From: Hyphochytrium catenoides
Taxonomy: Eukaryota; Sar; Hyphochytriomycetes; Hyphochytriales; Hyphochytriaceae
NCBI GenBank assembly: GCA_900088475.1
Contig: FLMG01003878.1
Coordinates: 1 to 34,503, forward strand
Direction of reading: 5' to 3'
DNA: 34,503 nucleotides
Shown: one piece after another, positions 21,953 through 31,149 of the stretch
How positions within the stretch are numbered: the stretch's first letter is position 1
How the letters are laid out: every line of letters begins with the position of its first letter
Program-made: the position numbers and the translations under genes
Notes under the pieces: generated by a model
Told to the model about the DNA's origin: nothing
Databases searched by the model: none
What the model saw: only the letters and a program-made list of their open reading frames with translations

Positions 21953-22003
21953 TCTGATTGGTCACATTGTGTAGGGCTCGTCTGATTGGTCACATTGGCC
22001 AAT
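21953..22003. promoter_or_regulatory. CCAAT-box cluster in a possible divergent promoter
   Basis: The 17-mer tctgattggtcacattg occurs twice exactly (21953-21969 and 21981-21997, 28 bp apart), and the second copy runs into the palindrome attggccaat (21994-22003). Read on the minus strand, these give two perfect GACCAATCAG sites plus GGCCAAT, the preferred core and flanks of NF-Y (CBF). The cluster lies between a tentative minus gene (ATG 21787) and a tentative plus gene (from 22146), where a bidirectional promoter would sit. Confidence 0.55.
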
Positions 22004-22145
22004 AGGATGCATACCATAAGGCCGTGATAATACTCTACAAGAGTAGAAGCTTCCGCATCATTCAAGCCATAAGCCATCACCATCACAGAGCATCATCAAA
22101 GTCACCATCCATCATCATCAAAACATCCCCTTACCGCCTGTTGTT

Positions 22146-23092
22146 TTGCCTGCTGTCCTTTGCGTATTTGAGAAGATCGATCTACCACTGTCTTTTATAA
22201 AAACATTTGGCCTATTGATACTCTTCATAGCAACACTTCGCAGTTTCCTGCAGTGCTACGTGATGGTCACCATCTATGATGACCGTACTAAGTCATTACA
22301 GGGACAAAGGAAGAAGAACGACAAAGCAATTTTTAAAACTAGCCGAGAAGGACCGAGCTATCCCACTCCTTTACTGAGTCCCGGCAGAAGAGTATATGGA
22401 TTATCGACAAACACTACTACTCGCCACTAGATAGATACTAATGGATGACGTGCGCACTCACTAAATCTCCTTCTTCCTCTTTAGGGTAGCAACCGTCACC
22501 TCCACGCTAGCTGGCTAACTTTTCGGTCGCTTACGGTTCTTTCCAGAGGGACATCGACAACTAACTTGCACGCTTCAAATATTGAGATTGCCAAATATTG
22601 AGATTGCCTCAGTCCAGCTCAGTTTACTTTTCCACAAATCAAGCTCCTTTGCCTTATCCTCCAGAAGTCCCATCAAGAGTTTATAATCACTTAAACACTT
22701 CTTATTTAGAGTTCCTCGACTCCAGTTTAATGGGGTCTAGATTTGTTAAACGGTGGGAGTCGAGGGCCAATCTCTTAATCTCGACAACACCAAAGCTGCC
22801 AAGGTTGAGAGACGCTGCTGCCACTAGGCAGTTGAAAGCGCTGATGAGGAACAGAGTGAAACCATCCTTTCCACCAGTAGTATACCACTGCGTCGCCTCC
22901 TATGATCCCATCTGCTATGGTTGTTCCTGCTTCGCCACCTGCCTCTCCGCCCCCTTAGCACTCGTCACAATTGGAATCCTGCTGATGCAGCTCTCGTTCC
23001 AGAGTCCTGAACATCGTCTGGCTAACAAAGTCGTCACGGCGGTAGAGGTTGAAGAGTGCGGCCCTATGACGGCAGTGGAAGTAGTGGAGTAG
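22146..23092 (+). CDS. Possible membrane protein, two exons (tentative)
   Basis: Exon-like frame 22146-22391 ends at a GTATAT donor-like site. A second frame, 22613-23092, follows a tcag acceptor in the same phase (intron 22392-22612, 221 nt). The first piece has a hydrophobic stretch (FGLLILFIATL) then a basic polar segment. The second has Ser/Pro-rich and basic regions, a cysteine cluster (CYGCSCFATC) and a hydrophobic segment (APLALVTIGILLMQLSF) before an acidic C-terminus. No family is recognised. The first hydrophobic stretch has no upstream ATG in frame; the first in-frame ATG is at 22263, which would drop that stretch, so either the 5' end is missing or only the second segment is membrane-inserted. 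The ~160-codon second exon is the best support. Confidence 0.35.
22576..22607. repeat. 16-bp exact tandem duplication at a candidate 3' splice site
   Basis: The unit caaatattgagattgc occurs twice in a row with no mismatch and ends 3 bp before the acceptor ag (22611-22612) proposed for the plus-strand model. It is AT-rich where a pyrimidine tract would be expected. Confidence 0.85.
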
Positions 23093-24216
23093 TAGCCACC
23101 AGGTCTACTGCCATCCCTTTTTTTTCAAGGATCCAATCCAAGTCATGAAGTCTGCAGTCAAGTCATCAAACTTGATAGGAGAGATCTGTGTCGACCATAG
23201 CGTGTGATGAAGAATCGCCGTGGCTGTTGAAGAATCCTCTAGTAGAGCTGTGTTGACAGCTGTTCGTTGCTGCTGTCGTCCCAGACGTCCTCTTCTCCTC
23301 CCTTTCTACCCCGTCCCCTAGATGAGCTCCTCCACTTCATCTCTTTTTTGTGGCTGCTGGTCCACCTATTATCGGCCTCATTAAGGAAAGCATTGCTCAG
23401 TAGATGCCTCTTGTTTGCAAACAGCCATTGAAGAAGAAGGAATCTCAGGATGGAGCTAGTAGTAGGAGTTCCGTGATCTACAGGCCACTGTGTTGGCCCT
23501 GATTGAAGTTACCTCAACCTCTAAAGCTGATAGGTCCATACCCTTCTTATTCACCGCCTATACATAAGCGCAGGGCAAATGTCTCGAGAAGACATTTCCA
23601 ACAATGAATGACCACCGGCCATTCCTCTGAACTTGCAAGCGCCAAAGAAGTGGCTGGAGTCAATATTAGTTGGAGGAAAAGGGGTGTCATGTTGTCCTGA
23701 TTGGGACTGGATTCTGTAACTTTCGCCCTGAAAAATTCGGAGAATAAACAACAAGGCGGAGTTCTTCGTACAAGGAGACACCACGTGCAAAGAGAAGGAA
23801 GTACCGCTTCTTGTTATCAGAGGGTCTGACCGCTCTTCGCGATGTGTTGTCAAGTCCATTGATCCTTCTACTTGTATGCCCATCCACAGTGGTGTATCCC
23901 GCTAGCAGCCTCATAACGAAAGCAGCAGCAGCAGAACCTTGGAAGTAGAAGAACAGGAGAATCTCGCCAGTTTCGTACTGCTGGTGGGAAGATTCGGGCG
24001 CTAATATATGATCAGAACAGACAAGAGGGAGTATTATGTTAAGAAAGACAATAATGAAGCCGCTTTGATGGACTGGTGGTGGTGGGATCGAAGCTTCCCT
24101 GAGTAAGACGGGATAGAACCTTCTTCTGAACTTCTCAGTGCATTCTAAAAAGAACAGCCCAGCAGAAGAGTGGGTAAAGCTAGTATAGTATACACCTGGA
24201 ACTTCTGTTATTTGAC

Positions 24217-24334
24217 TCTGGGACCCAAGGTCCAGATGCAGCTGTAGTTGCCATCATGTAAGATGGCGGGCTCTGTTCTGGGACCCAAGGTGCAGATGCA
24301 GCTGTAGTTGCTATCATGTAAGATGGCGGGCTCT
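24217..24334. repeat. 60-bp tandem duplication (two copies)
   Basis: Copies start at 24217 and 24277 with tctgggacccaagg and differ at only a few bases (for example 24232/24292 and 24252/24312). The period is a multiple of three, so minus-strand frames through it become 20-residue repeats: one reads SPPSYM-ATTAAS-PWVPE and the other EPAILHD-NYSCI-TLGPR. The second frame is preceded by MSLISMFALPFNLAIA, which resembles a signal peptide. I cannot tell whether either is expressed. Confidence 0.9.
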
Positions 24335-25719
24335 TTTTGTAGCACCTCGCGAAACAAGACGGTGGTTCGACGTGCGATAGCCAGATTGAAGGGCAGAGCG
24401 AACATGGAGATGAGGGACATACCACAGCTTATTTAGCTAAGGAATCAATTCCTTTTGCCTGCTCCTTGACTTCTTTGTGGCTCTCACCCTGCAAGTGCCC
24501 TATGTACAAACAGCTGGTGGTCTGTCACTAGGGGTTGCATGTGACACTGGGACCAAAAGACCAGAAATATTCATTCCATAGTTCTATGTATTGAATTTCT
24601 ATATGTATTGAAGAAGCTGATACATATTTCCTATTTACTACCATTTTTTCCTCATACGTTGAAATCTCTGCGGTTTGTGTGGTGTTGTCCCTGTTGTGGG
24701 GTCTTCGAATGCATCTCATGTATGATTCTCCTGATCCTTGTGCAGGCAAGGGGCCCGGTTAGTGGGGTGGGTGAGAGGGATAACGATGCGGTTTGGAAGC
24801 AATGATATTTGATCTAGTCAGTTTGTCTTGCAGGTGGTTGGGTGCGTCACTTTGTGACAACGATCTCGCTGCTGGTGACGCTAAGCATTTTCTTGTTCGT
24901 GTAGTTCTATTGCCCTTGTCTCTTGAGAGCTGAAGCTGGTGGACTGGCAGTTCCTCCTTTTCGTGTAAATAAAGCTCTGATATGTCTTCTATTCAATGAC
25001 ATCGCCAGACTCGAGTTAACGTGGTGCTTGTTCTGCACACGATGTTCCTGTTCTCTTTCCTGCAGCTCCCTCCTCATAACATGCTTTGTGAGCCTTCTTT
25101 CCTTTGGCGTCTCACTCTTACAAGGATTGTTCATTTACGATGGCGGCTCGCTTGCTTTGCTGGCCACCACCTGCGAGGAGGAATCTCATCGGGTTCTTCT
25201 CAGGCGTCCTCTTGTACTCTTTTTCTTCGGAGTCTCCCTTTGCCGCCTTATCATAGTGCTGGGAGAAGCACTACAGCTATCGAAGTTAGCTCAGGGCAAA
25301 GCACTGCTGCTGTAGAAGAGCCCACAGCAAAGTGGTGCGGCGGCGTGATGATGACAAAAGTTAAAAAATAAACAAGAACTTGGCGTAGCACTTAGCCGCC
25401 AATGATGCCCAACACCACTCACTGAATCATTCCTTGGCAAGAGAATCTGGTGCTGCTGCTGTCTGGAATCTCTGCTAGCGAATCCTCTTGTTGGTTGACC
25501 ATACGTGACCAACGTGACCACAGTGATGATGAAATGGCTACTGGTGGCAGCGAACAGAGGAGGTCTTCTTTGGTATTTTAGTTAAGTACTAGTTCTGGCT
25601 GATATGGGCACGCAGAGATCAGACGATCTTTTTTTCACCTAATCCGTCAGGAGGTAAAAGCAAAGTTCACAATTATCTGGGATATACAGGGCAAGTTCCG
25701 GGCACAACCAAAGTCAGCA

Positions 25720-25968
25720 ATGAAATGGGTGAGTGCACCAACACCGCGGCCCAGTACGTTTAGACGACATCATAGTCATGGTCTCAAAGTAAGAGAACGG
25801 CTTGACAAGGATCTGATAACCATCCACTCAGCAGCTTATGTCGAATCGCAAGTACTTGTTGTTGAATCTGATGGGGAGGTCGATTTAAGGCAACGACCAC
25901 AACTCTATGTTGGGGTCACTGTCGAAGGCAGCAACGGAATGCTACTCCTCCGCGTAGTCCAAGGATGA
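25720..25968 (+). CDS. Possible small hypothetical protein (low support)
   Basis: From the ATG at 25720 an 82-codon frame runs to a stop at 25966-25968, with a basic N-terminal third and a C-terminal half of alternating hydrophobic residues that could form beta strands. It has no family, membrane segment or signal peptide. The fourth codon overlaps a GTGAGT donor-like site, so the ATG could instead belong to a very short first exon. Runs of this length are common by chance. Confidence 0.15.
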   Translation: MKWVSAPTPRPSTFRRHHSHGLKVRERLDKDLITIHSAAYVESQVLVVESDGEVDLRQRPQLYVGVTVEGSNGMLLLRVVQG

Positions 25969-26290
25969 GTTCTATGATGCCACCAAAAGAGCCTGCCCAT
26001 GTCGAGCATGAGGCGCTTTATCATCACTTTTGTTTGCCTTGTTATGCTGCGTGTTGTCCTGTCTGATCATCATGCCTTGATCTTAAATAATTCTTCTACC
26101 CCCTTCTTTCCTACCTAAGTCTTCTTGAGATGTGTACTCTATCCGCGTACCATCTCCAACCCTATCTCGTTATTGCAGGTCGACTTCTCTCTTCGTAATC
26201 TCGCTCTATCGAGACTACGTTCTCCATTCAATCATTAGTTGGTTCTTCCAATATCTCATTGTAACCACGGCAAAAGAAGGAGTTTTAATG

Positions 26291-28540
26291 CTATCTAGGT
26301 TTTGAAGCTGTCGACCTCTCTGAGTGTCCGGATCCTTCTTCTCGTCTATTACCTTCTTCTTCAAGATCTACGTTTCTACTGCCAACTGCTGCATACATAA
26401 CAGACTTGCTGTGAGTTGCGCATAGCCCTCCAAGCCTGGCGCCCTTAGTACAGCCCTCGGCTTGGCAGTTCCCACCTCCATGTCGAATGCAAAGTCTGTC
26501 TTTCTTGGCAGAGTTACCACAGCCCTGGACTTCACATCGCTCACCGCCGCCATGTCGTTTGCACAGGCTTCTGAGAGAAGCAAAGGTGAACGTTAGAGAT
26601 GCGTGATGATGTAGGGCAGCGCATACACGCAGATGATATTCTGCTGTGGTACGGTACTGTAAGGGGAGTTGCACCATAAGACGCATAACAAGAGAGAAGC
26701 CAGTCGTGAGGACTAGGAACCATTTAAAGAAATAGAAATACTCTAACAAGGCAATATGAGCCATAGCTCTCATGGCACATGCACCACCAGAGGGAATAAA
26801 ATGGACAATGATTGGGCTAGTAACTGGGTGGCGAGATCAGTCGAAAGGCGATTGACGATACTCCCTATCCATGAGGAAGAGTGACGACGTACCTGCTCTT
26901 CGCGATGTTGGGACAGTCAACAACCTCGCATTTCTTCCGCCGAGGCCATTTCGTTGGCCTTCTGGGTCGACCAAGTCGGTCATACGGAGGAGGAGGGGTG
27001 TATTTCTTGTCTCGGTCACTAGTGATGGTCCCAGGCACACGGTTACGGTGCCGTTGTTGGGGAGAGCATTCCATAAGCCGCAAAGGCTCCTCTTCCGGAA
27101 ACGAAGAAGCAATGGGACGCTGACCCTCCTGGTTTTCCTGAAATGCTATGGAGCAATCTTGCACGTGTAGTGGGTCCTTACAGATCCCCTCTATTTCTGA
27201 CAGCGGTGATTTGATAGATGGGGTTGCAGTCGTTATCATATCCAACTGGGGGTAGTGGTGAGCTATTGGTCCCTGTGAATTGATGCTAGGATCACTGCTA
27301 CCAGTTGAAAGAATATTATCGGTGCGCCCTTCTTCTGATCCTTTCTTCGGTTGATCTGGTCTCCTTTGTGATTTCGCCTGTTCGAATGCTCCCTTTCTTT
27401 CTGAGTATGGAGCGGCGGCATAATATGTAGCCTGCCATGCTTTTGATGATTCTCCCTTCTTACTATCAATTCTCCTTGCTTCACTTGCACTTTCGACATT
27501 CATTTCTGATGATGGATCCACTACCCCTCTCATAATCGTTCTATCGTCCTTTAGATAGCAAATCCTCCGACAGTGTTGATGGCTCTGGCTAAAGATGCTT
27601 CTGTCATGCCTGGAGGAGAATTCCCTCCAAACGTGAGAAGGAGGAGGCGGATGGTGAACTCTACCATGTGAACACGAGTCTTCGATAAGAGCTGAAGATC
27701 TTCTGGCCAGTAGGCTGTTATCGAACCTCAACTGCTCGGATGAGGCGCCTTCTTCTTCATATGCCCGCCCCTCCAATCTTAGGTAGGTTGGTGGTAGGAA
27801 CTGCCGTGGCGAGTAGTAGGTGGCAGAAGAGAGTGTGCGCTGCTGGGCGTATATCCGACCTGCATCACCCGGTAGACCAAGTGTTGTAGAGTCAGCGGTA
27901 CTTTCTTCTATGGAAGGAGGAGCAGAAGGGATGCCGAAGTTCATCGTATAAGATGACCCAGTGGGAATCATCAACAATTTTCCTTTCTCATCACTGCTCC
28001 TTATTCTTCTTTTTCTTAACGATACAATTTGACGTGGGTCACGCAAACCAAAGCCGTCTTCCCTTCTAGTCTGCAACGGATTTAAGGTTGTCAGTAGGTA
28101 CGAATCAAACGTCGCGTCAGCAGTGATCAATTAAGGAAAGTGGCGAAAGTGAGCACTGTTAGAACAAAGGTTGTTTGGTGCCCCAAAGAATAGGAGAGAG
28201 AATAGAAGCAAACCTACGGCTCAACAAACTGTATGCCCAAATAAAGAGGATAGTGGATAATAATCATGAAGATACGGAGCTTCACGGCACAACAGAAGTT
28301 TTATAAAAACTCTAAAGTGGGTTGCTGGGCTTCGGAGATGTCTAGGTAGGTACCGTGTAACATTGAAAGACACACCTTTCCCAATGACGGAAAGCAGTCA
28401 TTGTCATTTTTTATACTCTCTCTTCTCCTTTTCTTTTCTCTGTTGTGCTCCAGACAGAAATGCTCAACCTTGGCAAAACGGGAACAGCGGGAGACAGAAC
28501 AGAGAACGGCGGGAGCCAAAGCGGAGTATATGCCGCTCAT
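26291..28540 (-). CDS. WRKY19-type zinc-finger protein B, three exons, 540 aa
   Basis: Exon 1 is 28540-28376, exon 2 is 28070-26893 and exon 3 is 26570-26291. Intron 1 (28375-28071, 305 nt) uses AAG then GTGTGT and an acceptor gttgcag. Intron 2 (26892-26571, 322 nt) uses CAG then GTACGT and the acceptor tctctcag. Exon 1 encodes an isolated finger (C14, C19, C29, H32) followed by a basic stretch (EKKRRRE). Exon 2 is mostly disordered and ends with an AT-hook-like linker (PPYDRLGRPRRPTKW). Fingers are C436/C441/C451/H454, C460/C465/C475/H478 and C483/C488/C498/H501, all C-x4-C-x9-C-x2-H with RHGGG linkers. The tail after the last histidine is only 39 residues, polar and charged. It is a paralogue of protein A on the opposite strand, converging across 5.8 kb. 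The second finger has KKDRLC where A has KTGGLC, but all metal ligands are kept. The exon 1 donor is inferred from phase and consensus and is the least certain junction. Likely a nuclear nucleic-acid-binding regulator of unknown target. Confidence 0.9.
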
Positions 28541-29772
28541 AAGAGAATACTAGACAAAGGAGTCCTTGTCAGGACGACGACGGAGTCCTGTCAGGCATAT
28601 AATGACGATAGGATAGCAGCGTCAGCATCAAGCAGAACAGATGATAGCAGCAAGGAGCTTGTATGTATTATGAGGGTCGCGACACTAAGTTCTTCATCCG
28701 TGAAAACGCTTCGCTATTACAACGTGCGCCTGCACGTGCCGGCAAGAGGGTTCGCTGCTCCTGCCCCTCCTTGTCCAGCGACTAATAAGGTCTTTGTTTC
28801 TTCAACCTAGAATAACTAACTCTATTACGGCGACGAGGCTACCACCGCGTGTCTTTCATCCGAACCTTTGTAATACGGCAGCGATGCATCCTGCTTGCGC
28901 TCTTGGGTACGGCCCTCTATGAATATTCAGAAGGAACCTCACACACAACGAGTGGTGAGGACCAGATCGCTGGGAGCGAAGCTTCGCACAAGCACCTCAG
29001 TGCCATAAACCGCCGTCCTCTTCCATCCCACTTCTCTTTCCAGGGTCCTTCAAAACTTTACTCATCTTCTGCAACAACATGGCCATTGGCCCCTTTCTTT
29101 CATCATCTATTACCTTTATCAAACGGCCCCTGATTCCTGGTTACAGGCTCTGCTTCTAAAAGAGACAACGGGAGAACAGTAGGGTTCCTCCAACGTGTCA
29201 AAGCTTGTCTCGCCATGCTATTGTCATTAGTGACAATGCCCTTCATCTCGCTATAAAGGGTCCTTGTGGTGTCACTTTAGGAGGGAAGGAAGAGAATCGA
29301 GGTTAGAAGTGGAACATGAGACGGACCACCAGCCTAAATATGCTGCATTTTATTTGAGAGCAGACTGCACAGATCCTTCTTTCCTGCCTTGTTTTCTCCT
29401 CTCCTACTCTTTCAGATCAAGCAGTTCCCTTTCGCATCATTGTTACAAAAGAAGACTCCCGCCTACCAAGGATCGTCCTCAAGCCCAGAGCACCATGTCC
29501 TGACCAGAAGGCCTATAGGGGACTGCAGTGAGGCCGGAAGATGGATGAGCTATCATGGAGTCCGCTGTCCTCCTTCTCTTCCTTCTTTCTGCCTTCTTCT
29601 CATTTGAATTAGAAAGTAACCCCAGAACAGCATTTGCACTCTCTCGAACGGAAAAGCCTTCTCCTTCCGGCAGTGTTCGTTGAGGCAGAAACCAGAATAG
29701 CTGCTCCTTTCACCTTGAGAATATTGGCTGAGTCAACCTTGTGGTAGAAAGTGACTGCTGTTTCTCTTTTAG
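28541..29772. other. Region upstream of zinc-finger gene B, with possible plus-strand exons
   Basis: This should hold the promoter of zinc-finger gene B. Plus-strand pieces with good splice-like ends: about 28849-28953, hydrophobic (CILLALLGTALYEYSEG) and ending in GTGAGG; an acceptor ctctttccag at 29043; and an acceptor actctttcag at 29415 followed by a 64-codon frame with several cysteines to 29607. They could be exons of a gene ending at 30069, but no chain of donors and acceptors joins them all in frame, and no in-frame ATG leads the first. Confidence 0.4.
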
Positions 29773-30069
29773 CGTTCCTGCTCAAAGATTGCTGTCACTC
29801 AAAGGAGGGACCACTCTAAAGAATACTCCCAGCGATCAAGCAATTCAGAAGCAGGAAAAGAAGCTGCTGCCAAAATTGACCAAAGTAGTATAAATTGGCT
29901 GGGGCTTATGACGGCCTCGTTCATAGCGATTCTATTAGCGCTAGGAAAGCTGTCAGGGTTTATTGACACAGCCCCTTCACTAGTGTGCTGCTGTTGCTTT
30001 ACCTGCAACAACAACAACTGTAATAATAAACTATCTCGAATGAACTCAACGGTTGTCTTTTATTACTAA
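29773..30069 (+). CDS. Possible terminal exon with a transmembrane anchor (tentative)
   Basis: A strong acceptor (gctgtttctcttttag) is followed by 98 open codons to a TAA at 30067-30069. The translation has a polar, basic N-terminal half, one hydrophobic segment (WLGLMTASFIAILLALGKL), then a cysteine-rich patch (CCCCFTCNNNNC). This fits a C-terminal membrane anchor with a palmitoylatable cysteine cluster. No upstream exon of matching phase could be fixed. The minus strand is also open here (30017-29799) behind an acceptor-like sequence, and a run of this length is expected by chance many times in the window. Confidence 0.3.
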   Translation, partial: RSCSKIAVTQRRDHSKEYSQRSSNSEAGKEAAAKIDQSSINWLGLMTASFIAILLALGKLSGFIDTAPSLVCCCCFTCNNNNCNNKLSRMNSTVVFYY

Positions 30070-30938
30070 TAGGTCACTATGATGAACGTGGCTTGCTATC
30101 TCTTGGCAACAGGAACAACCGATCCAAGCATAGAAATCTATCCACCATCACTTATTCTCTTTGTCACCAAGAGATGGGAATAGGAGCAGTTAAATAGCTC
30201 TGGTATAGCTTCCTGCTTCACCAATGACTTCGGATTGTGGGACCACTTTAGTCTATTCTGGGTGCATCTGAATGTTAGGCCGGTAGATCGACTTGAGAGC
30301 AGTGATCTGCTCCTTGACCTTTGTTGCTTGTTGCAGCCTCAGTTTGCCATTGTGTCCACTTCCTCCATTGCCTTCAAGCCATGTTCCTTTCTTCTGATGA
30401 ACATGTCGACATCGCATGTGATAACGAAGAGAAGGTGGACTGCCTTCTATGGTATCCGCCCATCCGCCTTTCAAACACACAAAGCCTAAGTTCAGGAAGC
30501 CTTTACTACCAGCCTTTGCAGCACAGGGACGCCCACCCATCTCAGCCTTCTCTTTGATGACCGCCATGTCGCAGCTGCTTGACAGGGGATCCTTTGCCGG
30601 TTCAAAGATCTTCTAGAAACGAACTGGGGCTTCTCAGTGCCACAAGTTCTTCCGTACTATGATCCTCATTAATAACTTCTGAATTCAAGGCCGAAGTATC
30701 CGCACCAAGGGTCGTACATTGAGGCCGAAGTAGAACTATCTGCATCAAGGGTCGTACATTGAGAGGTCTACAAGCTAGAGTAGAGCTGGTTACTATTAGG
30801 AGGAGCCGAAAGTCAGAATGTTGCCACTATTATCTTCCTGCATGGTTTCCCTGTTAAACAGGTGGAAGGAGGAGGAAGGAGGACAGGCCATTTGCAGTCA
30901 GAAATCGAAGCAAGTAGTTCTTGTGGGCAGAGTAAAGG
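30070..30938. other. Spacer with a short tandem repeat
   Basis: No confident gene. The minus frame 30567-30253 (104 codons, basic and glycine-rich) has no domain. An aggccgaagta ... caagggtcgtacattg unit is repeated at 30688-30721 and 30722-30761, with a 6-bp length difference between copies. Confidence 0.5.
30688..30761. repeat. Imperfect 34/40-bp tandem repeat
   Basis: Two copies share aggccgaagta at the left and caagggtcgtacattg at the right. The second copy has a 6-bp insertion between these blocks. No function is visible. Confidence 0.8.
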
Positions 30939-31149
30939 GTTGTGCCACTATTTTGCCCTCCTACATTATGCCCACCCCTAACATATTGCTCTATGTGTAA
31001 GTTGGGTGGGCTGGGACTTAGAAGGTGCCTTTGAAATATGTTGCCCCTGAACTAAATGGCTAGCAGAACTCAAGACGGTTTGTCCATGGGGTGTCGTGGG
31101 AACAGACACCAATTGCTCTTGCTTAGGTTGGGCAAAATAGTGGCACAAC
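30939..31149. mobile_element. 211-bp inverted-repeat element, MITE-like
   Basis: Perfect 20-bp terminal inverted repeats, gttgtgccactattttgccc at 30939-30958 and its reverse complement at 31130-31149, bound a 211-bp segment. Inside is a smaller inverted pair, cccaccc (30971-30977) and gggtggg (31004-31010). No transposase is encoded, and no target-site duplication is seen in the immediate flanks (left ...aaagg, right gatat...). Size and structure fit a non-autonomous DNA transposon, or alternatively a transcribed hairpin. Confidence 0.5.

Larger units (their letters stand above)
23093..26290. other. Spacer before zinc-finger gene B; no confident gene
   Basis: About 3.2 kb. Weak candidates: minus 23914-23687 and 23883-23551, overlapping frames; minus 24425-24180, spanning the 60-bp repeat; minus 24749-24528; plus 24923-25315, very hydrophobic but mirrored by a lysine/glutamate-rich minus frame; and plus 25720-25968, from an ATG, ending ...VGVTVEGSNGMLLLRVVQG. 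None has a recognisable domain, and the strand is unclear for most. The 3' end of zinc-finger gene B enters from the right; no AATAAA is visible near its stop. Confidence 0.5.

Noticed and set aside
24907-25371. Hydrophobic plus-strand frames and the opposing coiled-coil-like minus frame
   Set aside because: Leucine-rich sequence on one strand produces lysine/glutamate-rich sequence on the other. Three frames are open at once, there is no domain and the splice signals are weak, so no call was made.
28445-28810. 121-codon plus frame antisense to exon 1 of zinc-finger gene B
   Set aside because: Its first third is the mirror of a conserved finger-coding exon. The rest has no domain, so it is treated as a shadow.
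30253-30570. Possible decayed third copy of the zinc-finger cluster on the minus strand (an RHGG-like start and scattered cysteines)
   Set aside because: Only about 11 bases (cgacatggcgg) match genes A and B. Finger spacing and reading frame are not kept, so similarity is no better than chance.
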